Made by a program: the position numbers and the translations under genes | The notes under the pieces: generated by a model | What the model was told of the DNA's origin: nothing | Database searches by the model: none | Seen by the model: only the letters and a program-made list of their open reading frames with translations | NCBI GenBank assembly: GCA_003290465.1 | Contig: CP030759.1 | Coordinates: forward strand, 2,492,572-2,556,571 | Source: Candidatus Sumerlaea chitinivorans | GTDB lineage: Bacteria > Sumerlaeota > Sumerlaeia > Sumerlaeales > Sumerlaeaceae | DNA: 64,000 nt | Reading direction: 5' to 3' | Shown: one piece after another, positions 26,536 to 35,775 of the stretch | Layout of the letters: every line of letters starts with the position of its first letter | Position numbering within the stretch: the first letter of the stretch is position 1

Positions 26536-27879
26536 ATGGCGAGGAGACAGGCTCCAGAGCCGTCAGGGGACGAGAGAAACAGGCGGGGACATTTGCCGCC
26601 AGAAATTGAGAAACTTCTGGCCGAATTGGGTGACGAGCTGCCACCAAATTTGCGAGCTGAAGTGGAGGAACTTAGAAAACGGTGCGATGCTAACGACGTA
26701 CTTCTTGATCCTGCAGCAGTGGAAAAAGTTCGCAGCAGACTTGAATTTGAACTTATTCAGCGAAAATACCGGCCACGTGTGCCGCTTTATGGGATGGGCG
26801 GAGAAAGGACGCGAAGCATGACCAAGGATCCGCACAACCGAAAAACTCCGCCTGAATCCAAGACCCCAAACTCGGAACGACCGCGCAGATCCTACCAAGA
26901 GGATCCGCGCTACCGTGCGTTCTATGAGCGATTGAAAAAAGAGCAACAGCAGACCAAGCCCGATTACGACGAGCCACCTGAATTCACAACGCTTGACGAG
27001 CTGGAGCAAACGGGCTGGGACGGCACACCTCGACCGTGGGAACCGCCTCGAATCAAATCTCCTACGCCGATCCCACGCGAGGTGCCTATGCCTCAACCAG
27101 CAACGGATCCGTTGGCCCCCACCAACGACCTTCTGCCCGGCACAATCTTCCGCTTCGACGACGGAAGCATCGCTATCTATAAGGACGCTGTCTCAGGAAA
27201 GGACTACGCGCTCCTCTATTTCCTTCAGCCGGATGGCACACTCCAACCGCAAGGGATCTTCCTCGATCAATACGAACGCATGCGGCTCGGCGCGATCCCC
27301 CCGGATCTTTTCGAGGCAATGATTCGCATGCGGCGCTGGGATCGCGATGCGGTCATCTACCATCTCGACCGCTTCGAATATGCAGGCTACGTGCGTGCCC
27401 TTGCTAATTCCGCGCAGTACGCCGCCACCCGGAACGCTCATACGACCCAACGCGTTCCTCATCCCCCGTCGTCCCCGCAGCCTGTGGTCGAGCCAGAACC
27501 AGAGGTGAGGCCCCGCCCGCGGGTCGCACGTGCGATCACACCGCCCCCAGAGTCTCCGCTCGCGCCGGTAGAACCCGCGGAGGCCGAAGTGAAGGCGCTC
27601 GCGCCTGAGCCCGAGCCACCACCTCCACCGCCCCCTCCGCGCGATCCGCTTGAGCGCGGCCGCGTCATCCGTATCAACGTCGGCGGGAAGGTGTGGGAAG
27701 CTGTCTATTGGACCAGCGACGAAATTGGCCCTATTGTCGCCCACGATACGAATCGCGAGTGGAGCCTCATGCACCTCGATTTGTCGCGATTCAGGGATGC
27801 CATTGAGTACGGTGAGCTTCTAAGCGAAGAGGAACTCGAGGAGATCGAGCGCTCGCTCGCCCGCCACCATCACGCGTGA
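26536..27879 (+). CDS. Unrecognised protein with two small domains and Pro-rich linkers
   Basis: This 447-aa protein has no signal peptide or transmembrane helix and belongs to no family I recognise. Residues about 20-75 are helical and charged, followed by a disordered Lys/Pro/Glu-rich stretch. A compact domain at about 195-285 holds GTIFRFDDGSIAIYKD...GIFLDQYERMR. A Pro-rich region (with a run of eight Pro) is next, and a second compact domain at about 375-440 (RGRVIRINVGGKVWEAVYW...LDLSRFRDAIE). Both compact parts begin with a short beta pattern and end with an LDxxRxR helix, so they may be distant repeats of each other. It may use the GTG at 26503 instead. Its end overlaps the convergent glycosyltransferase by 10 bases. 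Confidence 0.72.
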   Translation: MARRQAPEPSGDERNRRGHLPPEIEKLLAELGDELPPNLRAEVEELRKRCDANDVLLDPAAVEKVRSRLEFELIQRKYRPRVPLYGMGGERTRSMTKDPHNRKTPPESKTPNSERPRRSYQEDPRYRAFYERLKKEQQQTKPDYDEPPEFTTLDELEQTGWDGTPRPWEPPRIKSPTPIPREVPMPQPATDPLAPTNDLLPGTIFRFDDGSIAIYKDAVSGKDYALLYFLQPDGTLQPQGIFLDQYERMRLGAIPPDLFEAMIRMRRWDRDAVIYHLDRFEYAGYVRALANSAQYAATRNAHTTQRVPHPPSSPQPVVEPEPEVRPRPRVARAITPPPESPLAPVEPAEAEVKALAPEPEPPPPPPPPRDPLERGRVIRINVGGKVWEAVYWTSDEIGPIVAHDTNREWSLMHLDLSRFRDAIEYGELLSEEELEEIERSLARHHHA

Positions 27880-29108
27880 GAGCCGCTCCTAACGTTGGTA
27901 ACAACGGGCCCGCTCTGCCGTATACGCGCTTGCGCGCCTGACAGAACGTTTTCGTAGGCCGCAAGCATATCGCGCGCCATGCGCTCTGCAGTGAATTGCC
28001 GCGCATAGGGAATGGTTCGTTGGGCTTTTTCACGCACTTCCTCTGGGTGCCGAGCCAATCGCACTAAGGTTGCCGTCATTTCTGGAACACTCCACGGCGA
28101 AATCAGCCAGCCCACGTCCTCAGTGACAATTTCCGGGACGGCACCCACACGCGTCGCCACGACTGGCAGCCCATGTAGCATTGCTTCCACGCACACCAAT
28201 CCGAACGCAGGTTGCGTGCGGTCCGGCAAGAGCAGGACATCGGCATCGGCTAGGAAATCACTCACCGCATCAGGCGCTAATCGCCCCACATACCGCACTT
28301 CGTTCCAAAGCAGAAAACAGGAAATGAGCCCTTCCAACCACTCAGGCTCCGCACAGTGTCCGGCTATCTTCATGACGAATGGGATCCCGTGCCAGCGCAG
28401 CCGATACGCTGTCGCAAGCGCCTCAGGAATGCCTCGCATCTCTTGCACGCGTCCTAACAATGCAATCCGCAAGGGCGCTTGATGTTGGATCGCAAGGCGG
28501 GAAACGGAAGAAATTTGGTAGCGAGAAAAATCCACGCCGAGCCTCACGATCTGAATCGGGGGACGGCGCCCAAGGATCCTGCGAACTTCTCGTGCTGTGA
28601 ACTCACTGTCGGTCACCACCAAATCCACGCGATCGAGCATTTTCCGGAACATGGGGATGAGCGCAAGGCGCGTGCGAAAACGCCACGCCTGACGAACTTG
28701 CTCGCGCCACGATAAATGGCGTCGGTATCGGCGATCGAGCGGAGTCTCCGTCGTCATGGTTCCATGCACCGTGACCACGAAACGCCCCGGCCGCGCCTGC
28801 ATGAAAATGCCTGCAAACTCCTGAGCATGGACGATGTCAAAAGGCTCACGCTGGTCCAAGTCCGCCACGAGCCGCTCTACCCCGCGGAAAAATGCAAGTG
28901 AATAATCCCCCACGGGGCCTTCCGCGAGATAACGCACTCGCACACCACTCGGCCAAACTTCCTCCTTGAGCCCTTCGGGATGCCGGCTCGTGACAACCGT
29001 CACCTCACAGCCTAGCTTTTGGAGCGCATTCGCCAAATCGTGGGCATGCCATTCTAACCCGCCAAGGCGATGAACCGGCAATGCTCGCACCACCATGGCA
29101 ACTTTCAT
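27870..29108 (-). CDS. Family 4 glycosyltransferase
   Basis: This 412-aa GT-B fold glycosyltransferase has the acceptor-side opening 'RALPVHRLGGLEWHAHDLANAL'. The donor-side half carries 'IALLGRVQEMRGI' and the family 4 retaining signature 'PAFGLVCVEAMLHGLPVVATRVGAVPEIV', where Glu contacts the nucleotide sugar. It likely builds an envelope or extracellular polysaccharide. GGAGGGGG seven bases before the ATG at 29108 fixes the start. The divergent or convergent neighbours do not name the pathway. Confidence 0.88.
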   Translation of the reverse strand: MKVAMVVRALPVHRLGGLEWHAHDLANALQKLGCEVTVVTSRHPEGLKEEVWPSGVRVRYLAEGPVGDYSLAFFRGVERLVADLDQREPFDIVHAQEFAGIFMQARPGRFVVTVHGTMTTETPLDRRYRRHLSWREQVRQAWRFRTRLALIPMFRKMLDRVDLVVTDSEFTAREVRRILGRRPPIQIVRLGVDFSRYQISSVSRLAIQHQAPLRIALLGRVQEMRGIPEALATAYRLRWHGIPFVMKIAGHCAEPEWLEGLISCFLLWNEVRYVGRLAPDAVSDFLADADVLLLPDRTQPAFGLVCVEAMLHGLPVVATRVGAVPEIVTEDVGWLISPWSVPEMTATLVRLARHPEEVREKAQRTIPYARQFTAERMARDMLAAYENVLSGAQARIRQSGPVVTNVRSGSHA

Positions 29109-29246
29109 CCGTGTGCCCCCTCCGGACAAGCGAAGCCGCTTCGCTTCCACTTTTTTTCCATCCCGTCGCAGTGCTCCATCCCCACGAATGGCCGTGTCAG
29201 ATCCCCAGCCACATGCTCCCGAGCCAACCCATTTCTCTCTCGCCCC

Positions 29247-29891
29247 TCACAAGTAGGGGCGCAGCCGCTCGTAAACACGCTTCGCGATGAGTTCGTAGCC
29301 CGCATCATTCGGGTGAATTTGATCGCTTTTCATTTTCGGGTTTGCAACGATTCCCGACAAGACATCCGGAATAAGGACGCATCCTGTCCGGCGGGCTAAT
29401 TCACGGTAGCGATTCCCAAAGTCACCCGCAGGAATCGGTGCACGAATCTCAGCAAGAAGCACCAAGGCGCCGCGCTCTTGAATCGCCTGTACAATCTTCT
29501 CCAAGTTGGCGAAGGCTTGTTCGGGTGCAACTCCCCGCAAGAGATCGTTGCCCCCTAACATCACGATCACGATGCGCGGATCACGCGCCAACACATCGCG
29601 CTCGAGGCGGGTCAACGCGTCGGCCGTCGTGTCTCCGCCCCGGCCGGCGTTGATCACCCGGCGCCCACAAAGCTGGCCCAGCAAGCTCACATAGTCCTTG
29701 CCGGGACTCGCGCCGTGACCAGACGTCAAGCTATCGCCAAACGCAATGATCTCGGTTCCTCTCGGTTCCGAGTTCGTGATGGGATAAGGTCCCCACTGCC
29801 GATAGACATACGTCAAGGCAACGAGTGCAAGAAACGCAACAACGCCTCCTCGAGCGAATTGTCGCGAAAGAGATGCTCTGCCCTCACCCAT
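29247..29891 (-). CDS. SGNH/GDSL-type esterase (arylesterase/TesA-like)
   Basis: This 214-aa hydrolase has the four SGNH blocks: FGDSLTSGHG with nucleophile S54, the Gly in NAGRGGDTTADAL, GGNDLLRG, and DQIHPNDAGY with the catalytic Asp and His. An N-terminal membrane segment (about residues 13-30) suggests a periplasmic enzyme, tethered or processed. TesA-like enzymes cleave acyl esters or thioesters. The ATG overlaps the hemA stop by one base (TAATG), so it is the fourth gene of the sirC-hemX-hemA operon. Its link to tetrapyrrole synthesis is unclear. Confidence 0.88.
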   Translation of the reverse strand: MGEGRASLSRQFARGGVVAFLALVALTYVYRQWGPYPITNSEPRGTEIIAFGDSLTSGHGASPGKDYVSLLGQLCGRRVINAGRGGDTTADALTRLERDVLARDPRIVIVMLGGNDLLRGVAPEQAFANLEKIVQAIQERGALVLLAEIRAPIPAGDFGNRYRELARRTGCVLIPDVLSGIVANPKMKSDQIHPNDAGYELIAKRVYERLRPYL

Positions 29892-31168
29892 TACTTGCGA
29901 TTCTGCCGCTCCTGGAGATCGAAAAGCGCCTGCAAGGCTGCACTAAATTGCGAAGCCGTCTCAGGGTCCGGTGCACTCTTCAGGCGAACGGTGGGCGTGT
30001 GGGCAATTTTATTGACCAGTGCGCGGCTGAACTGCTCGATGAGCTCGCGCTGTTCGGGCGTAAAACGCGAGAGATCGCTCAGCACACGCTGCACCTCTTC
30101 GCGCCGGACCGTCTCGAGGTATTCCCGGAATGCCTGAATCGTTGGCACCACTTGCCGACTGTTGAACCATTCGAGGAATTCCGCAGTCTCCTCTTCAATC
30201 AGCGCTCCCGCCTTGCGGGCCTCTTCGAGCCGCAGCCGATAGTTCTCGGCCACGATCTCCTCGAGATGGTCGATGTTGAATAGATAAACATTCTCCAGAT
30301 CATTGACCGCCGGATCCACCACGCGTGGCACCGAAATATCAACGATCAGAAGAAGCCGATTGTGCCGCCGGCGCATAAGCTGGCGCACTGCCGCCGCGCT
30401 CAGCAACATGTGTGGGGCCCGCGTGCTGGCGAGCACAATGTCTGCATCGTCGAGGAACGTCAGTGCTTCGTCGAACGGGCGAGCGCTCGCGCCAACTTCC
30501 TTCGCAAAGCGATGCGCATGCCCGAGGCATCGCCCCACCACAATCACTTCCCGCACATTTTCCCGTTTCAGGTGCCGAAGCGCAAGCTCACTCATCTTGC
30601 CTCGCCCAATCACAACCACCCGCTTGCCTTCCAATCGATCGAAGATCGTGCGCGCCAAATCCACGGCTGCGGAGGGCACACTCACCGCCTGCGTCCCTAC
30701 CGCCGTCTCGCTCCGGGCGCGCTTGCCTACTGCCAGCGCATGGGTGAAAAGGTGGTTCAGGATTGGTCCCGTAGCGCGAACTTCCTGGGCGCGCAAAAAA
30801 GCCTGCTTCACCTGACCGAGAATTTGGGGCTCCCCGACGATCATCGAATCCAGGCTCGAGGCCACATTGAACAGATGTCGCACTGCGGCCGCATCATACA
30901 ATCGGTAAAGATGGTTGATATAACGATGCTCAGTCACGTGGAAGAACTCACGAAAGAAGCTCGCGCTTCCCTGTCTCTCCCCCGACGCACTTTCCACGGT
31001 ATAGAGCTCCACGCGATTGCACGTGGAGAGGATCACTCCTTCGCTCACCCCATTCTGCGCAAGTAAGACCTCTAAGGCCTCTCCAAGCTGCGCCTCCGGG
31101 ATCGCGAATTGTTCGCGGAGCTCAACAGGAGCAGTCCGGTGATTCAGGCCCGTCACCACGATCTGCAT
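29891..31168 (-). CDS. hemA: Glutamyl-tRNA reductase
   Basis: This 425-aa enzyme reduces glutamyl-tRNA(Glu) to glutamate-1-semialdehyde, the first committed step of C5-route tetrapyrrole synthesis. GLNHRTAPVELRE opens the chain. The catalytic Cys is C50 in STCNRVELY. 'FNVASSLDSMIVGEPQILGQVK' marks the substrate region, and the NADPH domain has VVVIGRGKMSEL. A C-terminal helical dimerisation domain ends the chain. Start and stop overlap both neighbours by one base, so translation is coupled with hemX and the SGNH gene. Confidence 0.96.
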   Translation of the reverse strand: MQIVVTGLNHRTAPVELREQFAIPEAQLGEALEVLLAQNGVSEGVILSTCNRVELYTVESASGERQGSASFFREFFHVTEHRYINHLYRLYDAAAVRHLFNVASSLDSMIVGEPQILGQVKQAFLRAQEVRATGPILNHLFTHALAVGKRARSETAVGTQAVSVPSAAVDLARTIFDRLEGKRVVVIGRGKMSELALRHLKRENVREVIVVGRCLGHAHRFAKEVGASARPFDEALTFLDDADIVLASTRAPHMLLSAAAVRQLMRRRHNRLLLIVDISVPRVVDPAVNDLENVYLFNIDHLEEIVAENYRLRLEEARKAGALIEEETAEFLEWFNSRQVVPTIQAFREYLETVRREEVQRVLSDLSRFTPEQRELIEQFSRALVNKIAHTPTVRLKSAPDPETASQFSAALQALFDLQERQNRK

Positions 31169-32055
31169 CAGCGTGGCTCCTTCTCAACCGAATGCTGGGC
31201 AGCGTAGCCGTGCAGGGCTCCTCGCGGCAAAAGCTTTCCCCCAAAATAAAACGCCACCATCATCACAGCGCCGATGACAATTGCCAGACTCCCACGCCTC
31301 CCCACCCATCCCAGCCGTGGCCGTAAGAGCAAGTAGGCGACAAAGTAGAGCCAGATGAGGAAGCTCGACCAAATGGTGAAGTCCGTTGCAAACACGGCGA
31401 GCGCTGCCCACCCTCGCACGGGCGCCAGCAAAAGTAGCAAAACAAGGGACAACGCAATAGACAGCATCAGGATCAACGCCCCAATGCCGGCAGCTCGCGT
31501 CGCCATCTCGTCGAGCCGTGCCAACCCAGTCGCACCACGCACTGCCATGAGTTTCCCGGTCGCCTTCAGGCGCCGATCCACAATTAAGAAAACGAGGCTA
31601 CAGCCGGCGCTGACGAGCAGGGCCGCGTAAGCGACCAAGAACATACCCACGTGGAGCGCAGACAGCGTATTCCCCAGCGCCCCCAAGGCTTCGCGCGAGG
31701 CAAACCACTCGGGAAAGAACAGTGCCACAGTTTGCACGGCAAAGGCTACTGGCAACAGGATCGCTGGTCCCCAACACGTTCGCGCCATGCGATGAGTCGC
31801 TTCCGCAGAAAGCAAGACCACCAAGGCGAACCAAAGGAACGAGTGACGGAGCGATTGAAGAGGAATGGCTGATTCCTCAATTCCCTCCCATACCAAATCC
31901 GCGACTGTCAGGCTGGCCGCGACAGCGAGTATCGTGGTGAGGGCTGAATTGGGACCCCGGCCCTGCTGTTTGCGGATGATTTGCAACGCAAGCAATTCAC
32001 CCACCGCGAGTGCGATGTTTGAACCAATGACGAAAAGATCCCTCGCTGCAATCAT
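31168..32055 (-). CDS. hemX: HemX/CcsA-family membrane protein
   Basis: This 295-aa integral membrane protein has about eight helices and resembles the CcsA/HemX family. The tryptophan-rich WWD motif of true cytochrome c synthetases is not seen. The position between sirC and hemA matches the HemX relatives, which control HemA level in some bacteria. Its ATG overlaps the sirC stop by four bases (ATGA), and its TGA overlaps the hemA ATG. A role in heme or cytochrome c assembly is inferred from context. Confidence 0.8.
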   Translation of the reverse strand: MIAARDLFVIGSNIALAVGELLALQIIRKQQGRGPNSALTTILAVAASLTVADLVWEGIEESAIPLQSLRHSFLWFALVVLLSAEATHRMARTCWGPAILLPVAFAVQTVALFFPEWFASREALGALGNTLSALHVGMFLVAYAALLVSAGCSLVFLIVDRRLKATGKLMAVRGATGLARLDEMATRAAGIGALILMLSIALSLVLLLLLAPVRGWAALAVFATDFTIWSSFLIWLYFVAYLLLRPRLGWVGRRGSLAIVIGAVMMVAFYFGGKLLPRGALHGYAAQHSVEKEPR

Positions 32056-32699
32056 TGAACTTTCCGGGCTTGAGCCACCAACTCGCGTGCACGCCCTAAG
32101 GCCGCCTCTTTGCCCTCGCTCCTCAGAACTTCGAGTACATCCGACTCTAACACGCTATTTAGCAAGCTGGCGCGCTCCTGCTGCGAGATCGGCAAGCCCT
32201 TGAGCTCCGCTCGCAGTTGCGCCATCAGGGCGCCCAGATCCCCCAAAACGTGCGAAAGTTCCTGCTCAAGGCGCTGTCTCAGCCAACGTGCAAAGAAAGG
32301 CGCCTCGCCGCCGCTGAACACTGCAACTTCGATATTTCCAGACCGAAACGAGGCGGGAACAATGAAATCGCACCCATCCGGGTCATCCGCGCGATTGACC
32401 GGAAGTCCCCGCCTGCGTGCCGCTTCTGCCAACTGCGCGTTGACCTGCGCGTCATCGGTCGCCAAAAACACAAGCGCGGCCCCATCCAAATCCTCTTCCA
32501 AGGCTTTTCGGGCGCGCCACTCGATTTCGCCTCGGATCGCCAATTCCATCAAGGCGCGCGTCGCTCGCGGCGAAACTAACCGGACGGCGATCCCGCGCTC
32601 CCGAAGCCCACACACCTTGCGCTCGCCGACCGCCCCGCCCCCAATCACCACCGCGGTACGGCCATCCATGTTGAGCGCAATGGGGTAGAATGTGCCCAT
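32052..32699 (-). CDS. Precorrin-2 dehydrogenase / siroheme synthase N-terminal-like protein
   Basis: This 215-aa protein corresponds to the NAD-binding CysG/SirC/Met8 domain that oxidises precorrin-2 to sirohydrochlorin. The Rossmann motif VVIGGGAVGERKVCGL is at the N-terminus. 'VNRADDPDGCDFIVPASFRSG' and 'FSGGEAPFFARWLRQRLE' are the family signatures. It lacks the methyltransferase half of CysG. GGAGAGAG seven bases ahead supports the ATG at 32699. It opens the four-gene sirC-hemX-hemA-SGNH operon, linking siroheme and heme synthesis. Confidence 0.9.
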   Translation of the reverse strand: MGTFYPIALNMDGRTAVVIGGGAVGERKVCGLRERGIAVRLVSPRATRALMELAIRGEIEWRARKALEEDLDGAALVFLATDDAQVNAQLAEAARRRGLPVNRADDPDGCDFIVPASFRSGNIEVAVFSGGEAPFFARWLRQRLEQELSHVLGDLGALMAQLRAELKGLPISQQERASLLNSVLESDVLEVLRSEGKEAALGRARELVAQARKVQ

Positions 32700-32777
32700 G
32701 TGGGTCTCTCTCCGGCGCCTTATCCAATCCATTCATGCGTGGCTGGCGGGCTCTTGTCACTAAACACACCACGCGCC

Positions 32778-35393
32778 TTACGATTCGCGCCCGCTCTCCT
32801 CGCCACTACGCACCAGCACAGGTTTCAACTCGATCATCTGGTAAGCTTCAATGACATCGCCTTCCTTGATATCATTGAAATTCTCAATGCCTAACCCACA
32901 CTCTTCGCCCGCTTGCACGCGTTTGACGTCATCCTTGTAGCGCTTTAAGCTAAGGAGTTTGCCCTCGTAGACAATCACGTTGTCGCGCAGCACGCGTACC
33001 AGCGCGTCGCGCGGGATTTCGCCATCGCGCACATAGCAACCGGCCACCGTGCCCACCTTCGCGATGCGGAAGGTTTGGCGAACCTCGGCATGACCCAACA
33101 CCTTCTCCTCATACTTCGGCTCGAGCATGCCGAGCATGGCCTTCTCCACATCATTGAGAAGGTCATAGATGATCCGGTAGGTCTTAATCTCGACCCCTTG
33201 CTGATGGGCCAACTCGGCTGCCTTTGTGTCCGGCCGCACATTGAAACCGATGATGATGGCGTCGGACGCGTCGGCAAGGTTCACGTCACTTTCGTTGATG
33301 CCACCCACAGCCGCGTGCAGAATGCTGATCCGGATTTCGTCGGATGAAAGCTTTTGTAAAGCCTCGCTAATTGCCTCCACCGAACCCTGCACATCGGCTT
33401 TCAGGATAATGTTCAGCTCCTTAATCTTGCCTTCGGCAATGATGTCGTGGAGCTTCTCAAGCGTGACGTGTTTTGCACGATGCGCCTGCATCTGCCGGCG
33501 CCGCCGCTCCTTACGTTTTTCGGCGATCGCGCGCGCAATTCGCTCATCCGGCACCACCAAGAAGATCTCCCCAGCATTGGGCGCGCCATCGAGTCCAATG
33601 ATCTCCGCTGGGAAGGAGGGACCTGCCTCGCGGATGTTGCGGCCACGATCGTCCACCATGGCGCGCACCCGCCCACTAATATCGCCGACCACAAACGGAT
33701 CTCCCAGCCGCAGCGTTCCTTTCTGCACAAGGACGGTGGCCACGGGACCTCGCTGCGGGTCAATGTGCGACTCGATGATCGTGCCCTGCGCGTGGCACGT
33801 GGGATCCGCTTTCAGATCCAGAATCTCCGCCTGAAGCGCTACCAGTTCCAGCAACTGATCCACGTTCGTACCGTGCTTGGCGCTTATGTCCACGAAAATG
33901 GTCTCGCCGCCCAGTTCTTCGGGCACGAGCGAGTACTGGAGTGCCTCTTGGCGCACCCGAGCCGGATCCGCCCCCGGCACATCAATCTTGTTCACCGCAA
34001 CAATGATCGGCACCTTCGCAGCTTGCGCGTGGTGAATGGCTTCGACCGTTTGCGGCTGGAATCCGTCGTTCGCCGCCACGACAAGGATCACGATATCCGT
34101 GACGGACGCCCCACGCGCGCGCATCGACGTGAAGGCTTCGTGGCCGGGAGTGTCCAAGAACACAATGTCGCCCTTCGAAGTCGAAACATGATAGGCGCCG
34201 ATGTGCTGGGTGATCCCGCCGAATTCACCCTCCACCACATTCGATTTGCGAATGCGGTCGAGAAGCGTTGTCTTGCCGTGGTCCACGTGTCCCATGATCG
34301 TGACCACTGGCGGCCGCCGCTTCATGTTCTCGGGTTTCTCTTCCGGCAGATACTTCGCGAGGTCGTATTCGTCCGTGTCGAGCACGAACTCGAGCTCGAC
34401 GCCGAAATCCATCGCGATGAGCTCCATGAGCTCGGGCGACATATCTTGGTTCAGCGTCAACCGCTCGCCAGCTAGCAAGACCTTCTTGATGACCTCGGTG
34501 GCGGGAACGCCTAAACGTTCAGCAAACTGGGCAACGCTCATCACCTGATCGACGGTGATTTTTTTGACCTTCGGCTGCGGAGGCGCGGACGCCGCTGAGG
34601 ATGGCCGCGGCGCCTCGACGGGTGGTTCGGGCACTCCACGTTTGCCTTTTCCCGCCCGAGCCGTAACCGTCATATCTTCTTCCAACTCAAACAACTTTGT
34701 CGGACGAGGCTTATCCCCCCGCTTGGGCTTTGCGTCTTTGCGCGCCGGTTTGTCCGTGCGTCGCGGCCGACCCAAATCCACCATCACTGGAATTTGAAAG
34801 TTCGATAGATCGAGTTTCTTAATGGGCTCGGCCGGCTTCTTTTCCTTTTCGGGTCGGGGATGCTTGCCTGGCGGTCCACCAGCTGGAGCCTGACGGTGCC
34901 GAGCTCCATGCGGATGCGGTTTTTCGCCGCCCCCAGCCGCGGCTTGTGCGGCTTGCTGCGCCGCAAGCTGTTTGCGTTTCTCCTCTTCCTCGCGGCGCTT
35001 GCGTTCCTCTTCTTCTTTGCGTCTGCGCTCTTCCTCTTCGCGACGCTTACGTTCCTCTTCCTCACGGCGTTTGCGCTCTTCTTCTTCCTTTCGGCGCCGT
35101 TCCTCCTCCTCTTTGCGTCGCTGCTCTTCGAGCTTGCGCTTGCGCTCTTCCTCCTGACGGCGTTTTTCCTCTTCTTGACGCCGCCGCTCTTCTTCCTGTC
35201 GTCGCCGCTCTTCCTCCTCTTCAGCCTTGCGCTGAAGCTTGTAGTCCTCGATGTACTTCATGAGCTTGCGAACATCTTTATCCTCGATGTTCGCATTTGC
35301 ACTCTGCTTCACGGCGACACGATGACGCTTCGCAAGCGCAAGAATCTCTTTGCTCGTCAAACCTGTCGCTTTTGCTAACTCGTGTACCCGCAT
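32778..35393 (-). CDS. infB: Translation initiation factor IF-2
   Basis: This 871-aa GTPase places initiator tRNA on the 30S subunit and promotes subunit joining. An IF2N module ([20 protein letters not shown]) starts the chain. It is followed by an exceptionally long Glu/Arg/Lys-rich coil (about residues 57-140) built on RRREEEE-like units, and a Pro-rich basic linker. The G domain has GHVDHGKTT (about residue 366), DTPGHEAF and NKID. Domains II, III and IV (final VIEAYQMIE) follow. A second IF2N helix lies near residue 300. The ATG at 35393 matches the family N-terminus; the upstream extension is not conserved. Neighbouring nusA or rbfA genes are missing. Confidence 0.95.
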   Translation of the reverse strand: MRVHELAKATGLTSKEILALAKRHRVAVKQSANANIEDKDVRKLMKYIEDYKLQRKAEEEEERRRQEEERRRQEEEKRRQEEERKRKLEEQRRKEEEERRRKEEEERKRREEEERKRREEEERRRKEEEERKRREEEEKRKQLAAQQAAQAAAGGGEKPHPHGARHRQAPAGGPPGKHPRPEKEKKPAEPIKKLDLSNFQIPVMVDLGRPRRTDKPARKDAKPKRGDKPRPTKLFELEEDMTVTARAGKGKRGVPEPPVEAPRPSSAASAPPQPKVKKITVDQVMSVAQFAERLGVPATEVIKKVLLAGERLTLNQDMSPELMELIAMDFGVELEFVLDTDEYDLAKYLPEEKPENMKRRPPVVTIMGHVDHGKTTLLDRIRKSNVVEGEFGGITQHIGAYHVSTSKGDIVFLDTPGHEAFTSMRARGASVTDIVILVVAANDGFQPQTVEAIHHAQAAKVPIIVAVNKIDVPGADPARVRQEALQYSLVPEELGGETIFVDISAKHGTNVDQLLELVALQAEILDLKADPTCHAQGTIIESHIDPQRGPVATVLVQKGTLRLGDPFVVGDISGRVRAMVDDRGRNIREAGPSFPAEIIGLDGAPNAGEIFLVVPDERIARAIAEKRKERRRRQMQAHRAKHVTLEKLHDIIAEGKIKELNIILKADVQGSVEAISEALQKLSSDEIRISILHAAVGGINESDVNLADASDAIIIGFNVRPDTKAAELAHQQGVEIKTYRIIYDLLNDVEKAMLGMLEPKYEEKVLGHAEVRQTFRIAKVGTVAGCYVRDGEIPRDALVRVLRDNVIVYEGKLLSLKRYKDDVKRVQAGEECGLGIENFNDIKEGDVIEAYQMIELKPVLVRSGEESGRES

Positions 35394-35775
35394 TCGTACC
35401 CCAACTATATCTTTTAGCGGATAGTGCACTTCACAGCGCACCCCCGCCGCTCAAGTTTTTGTTACTGAAAACGTCTCTTCGGAGTTCGAGTCGTGCATCG
35501 TGGGAATGCCAAGGTAGGAGTGCGTACTCGTGCAGCCAGCAAAGCGCCGCAACAAGCACTAACCACAAGAAGCCAAAGGGAGAACCATCCGCTGAACCGT
35601 TGATCTCGTTTAGCTTCTCATGTCAGTCCATCCTCATGATTTTGTTCCACGAAGCACGCTTCGTTCCGTTTTCCTTTTGTTTCCTTACCGTTCCACCCTA
35701 AGTCTCTTCAAGCAATTGCCGTATGGGCGCATTTCAGGGTTGCGCCTATGCTGTGAACTCTTACGCTCGGATTCA
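35394..35775. other. Divergent infB/RNase J intergenic region
   Basis: These 382 bases hold no credible gene. A palindrome ACGAAGCACGCTTCGT (35649-35664) followed by T-rich plus-strand sequence stands 112 bases before the RNase J start. It may be a leader hairpin. No clear promoter was found on either strand. Confidence 0.4.

Noticed and set aside
33447-34475. 342-codon plus-strand open frame
   Set aside because: Antisense to infB; Arg/His-rich with no recognisable pattern.
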